Below are positions 56,075 to 63,872 of a stretch of DNA of 64,000 nucleotides, one piece after another (the stretch's first letter is position 1; each line of letters begins with the position of its first letter). Both the position numbers and the translations under genes were made by a program. The notes beneath the pieces are model-generated. The model worked only from the letters and a program-made list of their open reading frames with translations. It had not been told where the DNA came from and did no database searches. This stretch comes from Bacillus sp. 123MFChir2 (GTDB lineage: Bacteria > Bacillota > Bacilli > Bacillales > Bacillaceae_G). Where the stretch lies: the NCBI RefSeq assembly GCF_000383235.1, contig NZ_KB910936.1, positions 18,029-82,028 of the forward strand. Direction: 5' to 3'.

Positions 56075-56569
56075 TTATAAAATTTTCGCCATATAATATT
56101 CATTTCTTGGCTGTCCATCAACAATTACACCATGTACTGCTTCACCTTCCATCACAAATCCCATCTTTTTATATAACGCAATTGCTCTTTCATTATGAGA
56201 CATGACTGTTAATTCTAGACGCAGTAATTGTTGTGTGCGGGCCCACTGTTCAACTTCATGAAGTAGTTGTTTGCCAATTCCTTGACCTCCATACTCTTGA
56301 AGTACGCCAATGACTAAATATGCAGCGTGTTGCTTTCGCTTTACTGCTCCGCCGCGAGCCATTATATATCCAACAAATTGCTCATCTTTCTCAGCTACTA
56401 GAAGTGTTGAATTATACGGAGAGAGAAGAGATTGAATCATAGATTTTTGCTTTTCAATCGTAAAGTTTCGCTCATTAGGCTCAAATAACATAAAGTCTGT
56501 TTCTTGATCAATGATTTGGCATAGTTTCAAAAAGGGAGCTGCATCTGCTTCTGTAATTTCGCGAATCAT
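56075..56569 (-). CDS. GNAT-family N-acetyltransferase
   Basis: 164 residues from the ATG at 56569; a GTG at 56578 is the alternative. The acetyl-CoA loop VLQEYGGQGIGKQLLHEVEQWA near residues 92-112 and the ERAIALYKKMGF motif near 132 are classical. The substrate is unknown. Coupled to the ParB-like gene. Confidence 0.87.
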   Translation of the reverse strand: MIREITEADAAPFLKLCQIIDQETDFMLFEPNERNFTIEKQKSMIQSLLSPYNSTLLVAEKDEQFVGYIMARGGAVKRKQHAAYLVIGVLQEYGGQGIGKQLLHEVEQWARTQQLLRLELTVMSHNERAIALYKKMGFVMEGEAVHGVIVDGQPRNEYYMAKIL

Positions 56570-56593
56570 TGTTATCACTCATTTCTATTGTTA

Positions 56594-56607
56594 TGTAACG
56601 TATTACA
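56594..56607. promoter_or_regulatory. Small inverted repeat, possible operator
   Basis: TGTAACGTATTACA has TGTAA/TTACA arms and lies between two divergent genes (GNAT and histidine phosphatase), about 25 bases upstream of the GNAT start. No regulator is identified. Confidence 0.35.
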
Positions 56608-56686
56608 TTCGTTGTATAGATGCTTAACTCCTGTAAGGATGGAACTATCTTACTCTGTTTCCCCCTTAAATTTATATATACGTTGA

Positions 56687-56718
56687 TTCTCTCTTTTACA
56701 TAAAGAGAGGATTTTTTT
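56687..56718 (+). terminator. Terminator-like hairpin upstream of the histidine phosphatase gene
   Basis: CTCTCTTT at 56689 pairs with AAAGAGAG at 56702, followed by seven T. No gene on this strand ends before it, so it may attenuate the downstream transcript. Confidence 0.65.
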
Positions 56719-56785
56719 GTAAAGAGGAGAAGGATAAAGTGAAGGAGAGAGTTCATTTTAATATGAAATAGAAAGGGTTTTTAGT

Positions 56786-57361
56786 ATGAAGCTTATTTTT
56801 GTAAGGCACGGAGAAGGAGAGCATACAAACAATCTGCCACATAGTTTGCAAATGGTGCATCCATCCCTTACGGATAAAGGGAGAGAGCAGGCATTAGCAC
56901 TGCGAGAAAAATTGCCTCTATGTGAGAGTGATATATTGATTGCAAGCCCAACGATCCGAACATTGCAGACAGCTGCGCTATGGAGTGAGCAAGTTGCTTG
57001 TAGGAGAGTTGTTCATCCGTATATTTCACCACGTATTTTTCCATACCTTGAAGGAGCAAGAACATTGCCTTGTGATAAGATGTTAAGTCAAAAGAGCATT
57101 CAGCAGTTATTTCCGCAATTTTTAATAGCAGAAGAACATAATGAAGGGTTATGGAGAAATGGGATTAATACGATTGTAGAGTCTGCATTTTGTAAAGCTG
57201 CTAGTAGCTTCATAGAATGGTGTAAAACGTTAGAAACATCACGTGTGGTTATTGTTTCTCATGATGGAACGATTACAGCATATAGGCAATATATAGTGAA
57301 ACAAGTGTTGACAAGGGAGGATTTTTTAGAGGAGACGGGAGTATATGAAATAAAACTATAA
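56786..57361 (+). CDS. Histidine phosphatase family protein
   Basis: 191 residues with the RHGEGEH motif at 7-13 (phosphohistidine His8) and the second histidine in VIVSHDG near residue 164. Members remove phosphate from sugars, nucleotides or proteins. AGAAAGGG precedes the ATG. It is followed 17 bases later by the caspase-like gene, so they are likely one operon. Confidence 0.87.
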   Translation: MKLIFVRHGEGEHTNNLPHSLQMVHPSLTDKGREQALALREKLPLCESDILIASPTIRTLQTAALWSEQVACRRVVHPYISPRIFPYLEGARTLPCDKMLSQKSIQQLFPQFLIAEEHNEGLWRNGINTIVESAFCKAASSFIEWCKTLETSRVVIVSHDGTITAYRQYIVKQVLTREDFLEETGVYEIKL

Positions 57362-57378
57362 GATATGGGGGTATTTCA

Positions 57379-57912
57379 ATGAATGTTGCATTAGTAATTG
57401 GCTATGATTCTGGTAAGGAAGGTCAAGCGTTGCGAGAAGCTCTTGAATATTTCGGAGCAAGAGTGGTTACATATTACATTGGAAGGCCAAAAGATTTTAT
57501 CGATGTTCTTTCTGGGAAAAGTTTATATGAAGATATGGAGTATATTGTGCTATGTTTTCATGGTGATGAAGGAGAATTCATCATGGGTGAGCTAGGTGAA
57601 GATGTGTATGAGGAAGATGAACCAAAAGGGAATTTTGGTGCAGCAGAAGTGAAGCGGTATGCGAGATTACAGCATAAAAGTGTTATAAATAGCGGATGTA
57701 CACTAGGAGATAAAGCGCTAGCAGAAGCATTTTTAAATAGCGGTGCGAACGTGTATATAGGTTCAATAGATTATGTAGATGGAAATGCTGCACTGATGTT
57801 CTTAGTACGTTTGTTTTATGGAATGATCAATCATGAACAAACGATTCATACTGCATTTGAAGAAGCGAAATTGTTAGATGATGAAACGAGGACATTTCAA
57901 TTATATACGTAA
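57379..57912 (+). CDS. Minimal caspase/CHAT-like protein, 177 aa
   Basis: The pattern is that of the caspase-like fold: VLCFHGDEGEF with His61-Gly62 after a beta strand, and VINSGCTLGDKALAEAFLNSG with Cys107, then ANVYIGSIDYVDGNAALMF with the following helix EEAKLL. This is the arrangement of CHAT and gingipain-type cysteine peptidases, here as a single small domain with no accessory domain. I do not find a signal or membrane segment. Some relatives carry an unrelated name in databases as I recall. The assignment rests on motif reading alone. Confidence 0.7.
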   Translation: MNVALVIGYDSGKEGQALREALEYFGARVVTYYIGRPKDFIDVLSGKSLYEDMEYIVLCFHGDEGEFIMGELGEDVYEEDEPKGNFGAAEVKRYARLQHKSVINSGCTLGDKALAEAFLNSGANVYIGSIDYVDGNAALMFLVRLFYGMINHEQTIHTAFEEAKLLDDETRTFQLYT

Positions 57913-57915
57913 TAA

Positions 57916-57953
57916 GAAAACGTGCTAATCTGAATTGAGAATTAGCACGTTTC
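57916..57953 (+). terminator. Intrinsic terminator after the caspase-like gene
   Basis: AACGTGCTAAT (57919-57929) pairs with ATTAGCACGTT (57941-57951), then TTCTCTCCTTT. Confidence 0.85.
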
Positions 57954-57967
57954 TCTCCTTTGATAAT

Positions 57968-58178
57968 TAGTAGATATATATAAATCCAATTTATTTTTTT
58001 ACATATAGATTGCTACTATGAAAAAGGGAACCTGCACTTGTTTGCTCTTTTTGGTTTTCGCTGCGCATGTGGCAGAAATAGGCCCTGAACGATTCTATGC
58101 ATGGCCAGTTGCTCTCGCCCGCCGAAAAAGAAAAGGGGTTTTATGTTAGTTTTTTAATTTGTATCTATATATATTGGA
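57968..58178 (-). repeat. MITE-like intergenic repeat, subtype 1
   Basis: Complete copy. Left ATATATAAATCCAATTTATTTT and inverted right ATATATAGATACAAATTAAAAA give imperfect terminal repeats. The core has GCGCATGTGGCAGAAATAGGCC, GCATGGCCAGTTGCTCTCGCC. It carries the same AACCTGCACTTGTTTGCTC arm seen at 14.93 kb. Confidence 0.88.
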
Positions 58179-58184
58179 TGTCTG

Positions 58185-59063
58185 TTATTTAGTAGTAGGG
58201 TGTTGTTTGAAAAATTCATCAACATACTTCATAAACTCTTTCGGCTGTTGACGAAACGGTGCATGTTCGCCTTCTTCGATAATATGAAATGTGCTGTTTT
58301 TTAAGAATTGATGATACGTTTCGCCTTTTTGCCAGGCAACGCTTTTATCATGTCTTCCCCAAATAAGTAATGTTGGCAATTGGAGTTCATCTGCATTAAT
58401 GCGTAAACGACGCGGCCACATTTTGCCGAGCTCGTCATGATGTGCTGTATCGTCACGATTATTCTTTACCTCTTCTTCGTGAAATTCTTTCGGAATAGAG
58501 ACTGTACTTAAATCATTTGATAACTTTGGTTTTGGAGATCCTTTCCCGTGTTGTAAAGTTTCTGCTCCTATTGCATCCGTTAAAATAAGGTGGGTTACTG
58601 CATCTGGGTACAAGTACGTTACATTTAAAGAAATTTCTCCGCCCATAGAATGTCCTAATATAGCGAATGTATCATAGCCTAATTTTTTCATTAATTTATA
58701 ATATAAGTTTGCTTGGTTTGGAAAGGAATAGCGAAAATCCATCGGTTTTGAAGAATGACCGAAACCTAAAATATCGACAGCAATAACGGTATGATTTTTC
58801 GCTAGATCAGGATAAAGATCACTAAATCCATTTGATGAACCTCCAAAGCCATGAAGCATAAGTAAAGGTGGTTTATTTTTACCAATTTGTTTGAAGTAAA
58901 TCGTTTGTCCGTCAATTTCAATCATTTTTTCTTTCGTTTCTAGTTTTGTTTCAATTGTTTCTTTTACTTGTGTTGCCTGTTTTGTTTGTTTTTCAATTGA
59001 GCTGCAGCTCGTTAATGTTGTGAGAATAATGCAGCTGAGCATGTAAAGCTTCCATCGTTTCAA
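58185..59063 (-). CDS. Alpha/beta-hydrolase lipoprotein
   Basis: 292 residues. Signal peptide with lipobox LTSC (Cys20), oxyanion HGFGG (71-75), nucleophile Ser139 in GHSMGG, acid Asp in IWGRHDKSV near 245 and His in EEGEHAPF near 271. It is therefore a membrane-tethered esterase/lipase-like hydrolase with an intact triad. The substrate is unknown. AAGGAGAAAAC precedes the ATG; the GNAT gene lies 15 bases upstream on the same strand. Confidence 0.9.
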   Translation of the reverse strand: MKRWKLYMLSCIILTTLTSCSSIEKQTKQATQVKETIETKLETKEKMIEIDGQTIYFKQIGKNKPPLLMLHGFGGSSNGFSDLYPDLAKNHTVIAVDILGFGHSSKPMDFRYSFPNQANLYYKLMKKLGYDTFAILGHSMGGEISLNVTYLYPDAVTHLILTDAIGAETLQHGKGSPKPKLSNDLSTVSIPKEFHEEEVKNNRDDTAHHDELGKMWPRRLRINADELQLPTLLIWGRHDKSVAWQKGETYHQFLKNSTFHIIEEGEHAPFRQQPKEFMKYVDEFFKQHPTTK

Positions 59064-59078
59064 AATGTTTTCTCCTTT

Positions 59079-59918
59079 CTAACATAGCGCTGCATCCATC
59101 ATGGCAAATATAAAATCACGCTTACCAGGAAGATTTTCTCCGTTTTTGATCATGAAAGGAGAAAGCAGCGTTTCTTCAAACTCAAATGATAACAGCTTAT
59201 CTCTAAAACTTTTTTGTGTATGTGGAACATCAATACAAACGGTTCCGGTCCATTTGTTACATATGGATAGCAGTAAATGCAAGGCATCCTCTTCATTGCT
59301 AGCGATAAGTGGAGTAACACATAACGTATCTCCTTTTTGGATACATAACGCGAAAGCTTCAAGTCTATCATTTCTTTCGACTTTTAATGAAAGGTGTGCT
59401 CTATGTAACAGCATTGAATATAGATCGGGGCGATAAGCGCTGCTTGCTTCGTAATCGAATTGAATGAGTGCATTAAGGTCCTTACTTGTGATTGTACGGG
59501 TAGCGAAGGAACCCGTTTTTGCTGTTCTTCTATTTCGTTCCAATCGATGAATGGAAGTGACTGTGTTAAATCCATATGTACGATATAAAGGTGTACCAGC
59601 ATCCGTTGCAATGAGTGTAACAGGTTGTAGTGGCGGAGCATTTTTTATACAAATGTCTAGTAAAGAACGTCCTAATCCTTTTCGCTGAAAATTTGGATGA
59701 ACAATAAGCATACCAATAGACGTAAACCCTGTTTTATATGGAAAAACAGCAATACAAGAGACGAGCTGACCTTCGTTATCATGACCAAATAAAGTGCCGA
59801 TGGAAAGGTATGTCTCGAATTGCTCCTTCATAAACGAAATATCGTGTAACCATCCTACAGCATCAAAAAGAGATAATAACTGCGAAATATCAGATTTATT
59901 TAATGTTTTTACTTTCAT
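59079..59918 (-). CDS. GNAT-family acetyltransferase with two GNAT domains
   Basis: 279 residues. The N-terminal GNAT domain has MLIVHPNFQRKGLGRSLLDICIKN near residues 70-93; a second GNAT-like half follows (about 140-279). AAGGGGGATAAT precedes the ATG. It belongs to a two-domain type common in Bacillus; the substrate is unknown. Confidence 0.87.
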   Translation of the reverse strand: MKVKTLNKSDISQLLSLFDAVGWLHDISFMKEQFETYLSIGTLFGHDNEGQLVSCIAVFPYKTGFTSIGMLIVHPNFQRKGLGRSLLDICIKNAPPLQPVTLIATDAGTPLYRTYGFNTVTSIHRLERNRRTAKTGSFATRTITSKDLNALIQFDYEASSAYRPDLYSMLLHRAHLSLKVERNDRLEAFALCIQKGDTLCVTPLIASNEEDALHLLLSICNKWTGTVCIDVPHTQKSFRDKLLSFEFEETLLSPFMIKNGENLPGKRDFIFAMMDAALC

Positions 59919-60058
59919 ATATTATCCCCCTTAAATTTCCATATGCTAATCCATTTTAGCATATGAATTCAAAATATTTCGTTTCACATGAAAAAATAAT
60001 GCAAGATCAAGAAATGAAGCGACAAAGAAATACACATTGTAACGATAATCACCAATAA

Positions 60059-60097
60059 TTAACAAAACATTTACATTTTTCTAATTTTACCTTAACA
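60059..60097 (+). promoter_or_regulatory. Pho box (PhoP-binding repeats) upstream of the alkaline phosphatase gene
   Basis: TTAACA at 60059, TTTACA at 60070, CTAATT at 60081 and TTAACA at 60092 recur every 11 bases, the spacing of the Bacillus PhoP site. It lies 60-100 bases upstream of the gene. Confidence 0.85.
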
Positions 60098-60154
60098 GTC
60101 TTCCATTACAGTGGGTAATGGGAAATGAATTAACAATTTAGGGGGACTTATAAA

Positions 60155-61540
60155 GTGAAAAAATTTATGAAGAAAGCATGGCCATTTGCAGTTGTTTCAT
60201 CGTTAGCACTTACTTCCGTTGTTACATGGAATATGACGCGTTCAGATGTCATTAAGGCGGATGAAAAAGAGAATGATGCAAAGATTAAAAATGTCATTGT
60301 CTTAATTGGAGATGGAATGGGACCTTCTTATATGACAGCACATCGTTATATGAAGGATAATCCGAAAACATTTGAGATGGAGCAAACGGAATTTGATAAA
60401 CACCTTGTAGGAACACAGGTTACATATCCAGAAGATGAGCATCAAAATATTACAGACTCAGCTTCTGCGGCTACTGCAATGTCAGCAGGGGTTAAAACAT
60501 ATAATGCAGCTATAGCGGTGGATAATGACAAAACAAACGTGAAGACGGTACTAGAGCAAGCGAAAGAACGCGGGAAATCTACAGGTTTAGTTGCAACCTC
60601 TGAAATTACGCATGCAACGCCAGCGGCCTTCGGTGCACATGATGTTAGTCGGAAAAATATGGATGCAATTGGAAGTGATTATTTCGATGAAAAAATTAAT
60701 GGTAAGCATAAAGTAGACGTTCTTCTTGGCGGCGGTATAAATAACTTTGTAAGAAAAGATCGCAATCTTACAGAAGAATTTAAAAAAGATGGTTATAGCT
60801 ATGTAACAGATCGTCAGCAACTATTAAATGATAAGAGTGACCAGATTCTTGGTTTATTTGCACCAGGCGGTTTTGATAAAATGATTGATCGCAATGATAA
60901 AGCGCCTTCTTTAGCAGAAATGACGAATGCAGCGATTGATCGCTTAAATAAAAACAAAAATGGTTTCTTCTTAATGGTAGAGGGTAGCCAAATTGACTGG
61001 GCTGGTCATGATAATGACGTAGTTGCAGCGATGAGTGAAATGGAAGACTTTGAAAGAGCATTTAAGGCAGCAATTGAGTTTGCAAAAAAAGATAAACATA
61101 CATTAGTTGTAGCAACTGCTGACCATTCTACTGGCGGCTTCTCTCTCGGAACAAAAGGTGAGTACAATTTTGATGTAAAACCAATTAAAGCAGCAAAACG
61201 TACACCTGACTTTATGGCGGCTGAAATTGCTAAAGGAGCAAATGTTGAAGAAACATTGAAAAAGTATATTGATTTAGAATTAACACCAGAAGAAATTAAG
61301 TCAGTAAATGATGCTGCAACGTCAAAAGATGTGACAAAAATTGATAATGCAATTGAAGCGATCTTTAACAAGCGCTCTTATACAGGATGGACAACAGAGG
61401 GGCATACTGGTGAAGACGTTGGTGTCTATGCATTCGGACCAGGAAAATATTTATTTGCTGGCGTTCAAGAAAATACAAACTTAGCAAAACGTGTATTTGA
61501 TATTATTGGCGGCGGTGACCCAAATAAAGGTAAACGCTAA
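60155..61540 (+). CDS. phoA: Alkaline phosphatase
   Basis: 461 residues starting at a GTG with TTAGGGGGA upstream. N-terminal signal peptide (about 1-27, cleavage site uncertain). GDGMG (52-56) provides a metal ligand; the nucleophile is Ser102 in TDSASAATAMSAG. Further metal-binding contexts MVEGSQIDWAGHDND and TADHSTGGF and TEGHTGEDVGVYAFG. Exported, frees phosphate from organic esters. The Pho box predicts induction by phosphate starvation. In Bacillus the paralogues are named phoA/phoB; the symbol is by type. Confidence 0.94.
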   Translation: MKKFMKKAWPFAVVSSLALTSVVTWNMTRSDVIKADEKENDAKIKNVIVLIGDGMGPSYMTAHRYMKDNPKTFEMEQTEFDKHLVGTQVTYPEDEHQNITDSASAATAMSAGVKTYNAAIAVDNDKTNVKTVLEQAKERGKSTGLVATSEITHATPAAFGAHDVSRKNMDAIGSDYFDEKINGKHKVDVLLGGGINNFVRKDRNLTEEFKKDGYSYVTDRQQLLNDKSDQILGLFAPGGFDKMIDRNDKAPSLAEMTNAAIDRLNKNKNGFFLMVEGSQIDWAGHDNDVVAAMSEMEDFERAFKAAIEFAKKDKHTLVVATADHSTGGFSLGTKGEYNFDVKPIKAAKRTPDFMAAEIAKGANVEETLKKYIDLELTPEEIKSVNDAATSKDVTKIDNAIEAIFNKRSYTGWTTEGHTGEDVGVYAFGPGKYLFAGVQENTNLAKRVFDIIGGGDPNKGKR

Positions 61541-61548
61541 TATGGAGG

Positions 61549-61580
61549 AAAAGCGAGGTTTCTTTGCCTTGCTTTTTTTT
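61549..61580 (+). terminator. Intrinsic terminator after the alkaline phosphatase gene
   Basis: AAGCGAGG at 61551 pairs with CCTTGCTT at 61567 with one G-U pair, followed by a T run. Confidence 0.85.
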
Positions 61581-61596
61581 ATTTTGGAGGAGAGAG

Positions 61597-62076
61597 ATGA
61601 AACGAATACTAAAGACATTGGGGATTGTAGGAATCATAAGTCTTCAATTATGCGGATGCAGCTCACAAGAAAAGGTGCAAAAAGATACAATGAAAAAGGA
61701 AGAAACGGTTTATAAAGAAGAGAAACATAAAAAGATGAAAAAGCCTATACCGGAGAAAGAAGCACAAGCAATTAAGAAGGTAATAGAGTCCTATATTCAA
61801 ACAATAAATGAGAAAGATTTTGAGGGACATATGGCACTATTTTCAACAAAGTCATTAGGGTTAGAGGATACAAAAGCGCAAAAACAAGCAGAGTTCCAAA
61901 ATAAGAATAAAAAAATCGATCTATTGAATGTTAATGTAGAAAATTTTGACGGAGACTATGCTGTTGTAGAAACAAAAGAGAAAGAAGAATCTGTTCAAAA
62001 GAAAGTGAGTTACACCGTAGGAAAAGAAAATGATGTATGGAAGATAGAAGATGTGCGTGTAATTGGGAAGGGATAA
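61597..62076 (+). CDS. Lipoprotein with NTF2-like domain, 159 aa
   Basis: Starts at the ATG at 61597 with TTGGAGGAGAG upstream. Lipobox LCGC (Cys21). After a Lys/Glu-rich linker, the domain IKKVIESYIQTINEKDFEGHMALFS to the C terminus has the look of a small NTF2/DUF4440-like fold. Function unknown. It lies directly after the phosphatase terminator. Confidence 0.82.
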   Translation: MKRILKTLGIVGIISLQLCGCSSQEKVQKDTMKKEETVYKEEKHKKMKKPIPEKEAQAIKKVIESYIQTINEKDFEGHMALFSTKSLGLEDTKAQKQAEFQNKNKKIDLLNVNVENFDGDYAVVETKEKEESVQKKVSYTVGKENDVWKIEDVRVIGKG

Positions 62077-62120
62077 AATGAAATTTTCATCAGTGGGGGG
62101 CTGCCCACGAATAGCAGGAT

Positions 62121-62167
62121 AAAAAGAAGGAGCTGACTAGTCCTTTTTCGAGTCAGCTCCTTCTTTT
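62121..62167. terminator. Bidirectional terminator between the lipoprotein and relP genes
   Basis: AAGAAGGAGCTGACT at 62123 pairs with AGTCAGCTCCTTCTT at 62151, 15 perfect pairs, with A and T runs at the ends. Confidence 0.93.
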
Positions 62168-62816
62168 ACACAGGTAATAAAATGCGCTCAGAACACGCTT
62201 CAATTTCATCGATATCTTGACGGATAGATGCCATCTTATTGTCAAGTTCTTCAGCTTTCATGGCAGCATCGTGTAATTCGTTTTTTAAATACTCGGGGAT
62301 GTTTCCTTCATATTTATAATACATTTTATGTTCTAAACTTGCCCAAAAATCCATTGCTAACGTACGTAATTGAATTTCGGCAAAAACATTTTGTGTTCCT
62401 GAATTTAATGCTAATGGATACTTAATAATCATATGGAGACTTTTATAGCCGTTTGGCTTTGGCGTTTCAATATAATCTTTAACTTCTACGATTTCCATAT
62501 CTGTGCGTTTTTCTATCACTTTTTTTAAATAATAAATATCCTCCACGAAACAACATGTAATTCGAATACCGATAATATCGAATAAATGTTGTTGGGCGTT
62601 TTTGACGGTTGGTGCTAAGTTTTTTCGTTCTAGCTTTTTAATAATACTTTTTGGTTGTTTTAATCGTGTTTTTATATGTTCAAACGGGTTGTAGTCTTCT
62701 AAAAACTGAGCTTCCCGGTTCATAATTTCGAATTTTGTTTTCAGTTCTTCAAGAGCAAATGTATAAGGTAATACAAATGCTTTCCAGTAGTTAACTGTTG
62801 TTTGGTTATACTCCAT
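62166..62816 (-). CDS. Small alarmone synthetase, RelP/YwaC type
   Basis: 216 residues: only the RelA/SpoT synthetase domain (DIIGIRITCCFVEDIYYLKKV near 82, PKPNGYKSLHMIIKYPL near 119, AEIQLRTLAMDFWASLEHKMYYKY near 146). There is no hydrolase, TGS or ACT domain. Length and the N-terminal YNPFEHIKTRLK segment agree better with SAS2 (YwaC/RelP) than SAS1 (YjbM/RelQ), by memory. Such enzymes are usually induced by cell-wall stress. AAAAAGGTGTG upstream. A 23-codon ORF precedes it. Confidence 0.87.
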   Translation of the reverse strand: MEYNQTTVNYWKAFVLPYTFALEELKTKFEIMNREAQFLEDYNPFEHIKTRLKQPKSIIKKLERKNLAPTVKNAQQHLFDIIGIRITCCFVEDIYYLKKVIEKRTDMEIVEVKDYIETPKPNGYKSLHMIIKYPLALNSGTQNVFAEIQLRTLAMDFWASLEHKMYYKYEGNIPEYLKNELHDAAMKAEELDNKMASIRQDIDEIEACSERILLPV

Positions 62817-62855
62817 TTTCTACACACCTTTTTCTTATTTGGAAGGTAAGGTTGT

Positions 62856-62927
62856 TTATACTAAATACCAAATCATATACGCACATGCTGCGAATGATGA
62901 GATCATAAAGCGATAACGTGTTTTCAT
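62856..62927 (-). CDS. 23-codon ORF preceding relP (small membrane peptide or leader)
   Basis: ATG at 62927 with AAAGGAGGGACC upstream, product MKTRYRFMISSFAACAYMIW plus three residues, a short basic start followed by a hydrophobic stretch. It ends 39 bases before the relP start on the same strand. A strong ribosome binding site for so short an ORF suggests real translation. It is either a leader peptide or a tiny membrane peptide. Confidence 0.6.
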   Translation of the reverse strand: MKTRYRFMISSFAACAYMIWYLV

Positions 62928-63241
62928 GAGAGGTCCCTCCTTTTTTATGGAATTTATTGTATGTAAACTCTGTATACTCTTATACTAATCGATTGATGTG
63001 AATTTCGTATGAACAAATTGTTTCAGTTTGTTGTCTTTTTTGTATTCTCTTTAGTTGGTCCGCAAAATGGTTTTGTGGGGTTCCGGTATAGTGCTAATAG
63101 TGATTATGATATTTTTTGTAATGGGAGCTTTTTTGGGAATCAACCATAATTTCACAAATTCCTACTAATCCCATTTATACAAAATAAAGATAATTTAGTG
63201 TAATATGAAATAGATATATTTTTTGCCGTAGGGGGGATATG
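62928..63241. other. Intergenic region of about 310 bases, nothing clearly recognised
   Basis: AT-rich sequence between the relP unit and the YcdB-like pseudogene, expected to hold the promoters of both. An open frame at 63067-63168 encodes a 33-residue hydrophobic peptide but lacks a ribosome binding site. Confidence 0.5.
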
Positions 63242-63810
63242 ATGAATCAAGTAGATAGGAAGAGAGTGCAACAGGTAGCGCATATCGTTGAAATTCCACA
63301 TGATTATAAACTTGTTGTTGATGATGAAAAAGTAAATGAAGATGTTCATTTATTATGGTGGGAGAAACAGGAGAGTTAATGGAATTATCCATACATAAAG
63401 AAAATTTTCCAAAGAAGCTAAGTATAAGTAAAGAGCAAGGGAAAATCATTGCGGATGCATTTTTGCAGCAGCATGCATCGCATACATATAAAGAATGTAC
63501 AGCTATTTATATAAATGAAAGAAAAGCGAGTATAGTGATTGAATATAGGCAAGAAGTAAATGGATATTCATTGCCACGAACAGGTCATGTAGTAGAAGTT
63601 GATGGAGATGGGAATGTTATTAAATTTAGCAACGATGGCATAAAGGAAAAACCACTGTGGCCGAGTTCTATCGTAGATAAAGAAGTTGTGACAAAGCATT
63701 TGAAGCAAAGACAGAGTATGGAGCCAGTCTTTATCCAGCTTTCGAATTCCTTGTTTGAATGGGAGGTTTCGACAGTTTCAAAAAAATTTATAAAAGGTAA
63801 TAAAAGATAA
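63242..63810 (+). pseudogene. Frameshifted and truncated YcdB/YcdC-like (DUF4901) gene
   Basis: A first frame from the ATG at 63242 (AGGGGGG upstream) gives MNQVDRKRVQQVAHIVEIPHD and stops at 63379. A second frame overlapping it (ATG at 63379) gives MELSIHKENFPKKLSISKEQ and continues with ADAFLQQHASHTYKE, IVIEYRQEVNGYSLP, HVVEVDGDGNVIKFS to 63810. The first product lines up with the N terminus and the second with the following part of YcdB-like proteins, so one shift near 63360-63379 seems to have split one gene. These proteins are normally much longer, so the 3' end is lost as well. Confidence 0.55.
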
Positions 63811-63832
63811 TAAAAACTATCACATACACCCC

Positions 63833-63862
63833 TCTTTTTGTTATACTCTATAACAAAAAGGG
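63833..63862. other. Inverted repeat before the final gene
   Basis: CTTTTTGTTATA (63837) is followed after three bases by TATAACAAAAAG, a perfect 12-bp inverted repeat. It may be an operator or the left end of a mobile element; the ribosome binding site GGGAG directly follows. Confidence 0.65.
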
Positions 63863-63872
63863 AGTTGTTTTT

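Noticed and set aside
63067-63168. 33-codon hydrophobic ORF (or 37 codons from a TTG at 63055)
   Set aside because: The product looks like a membrane helix, but there is no ribosome binding site at either start; possibly a remnant.
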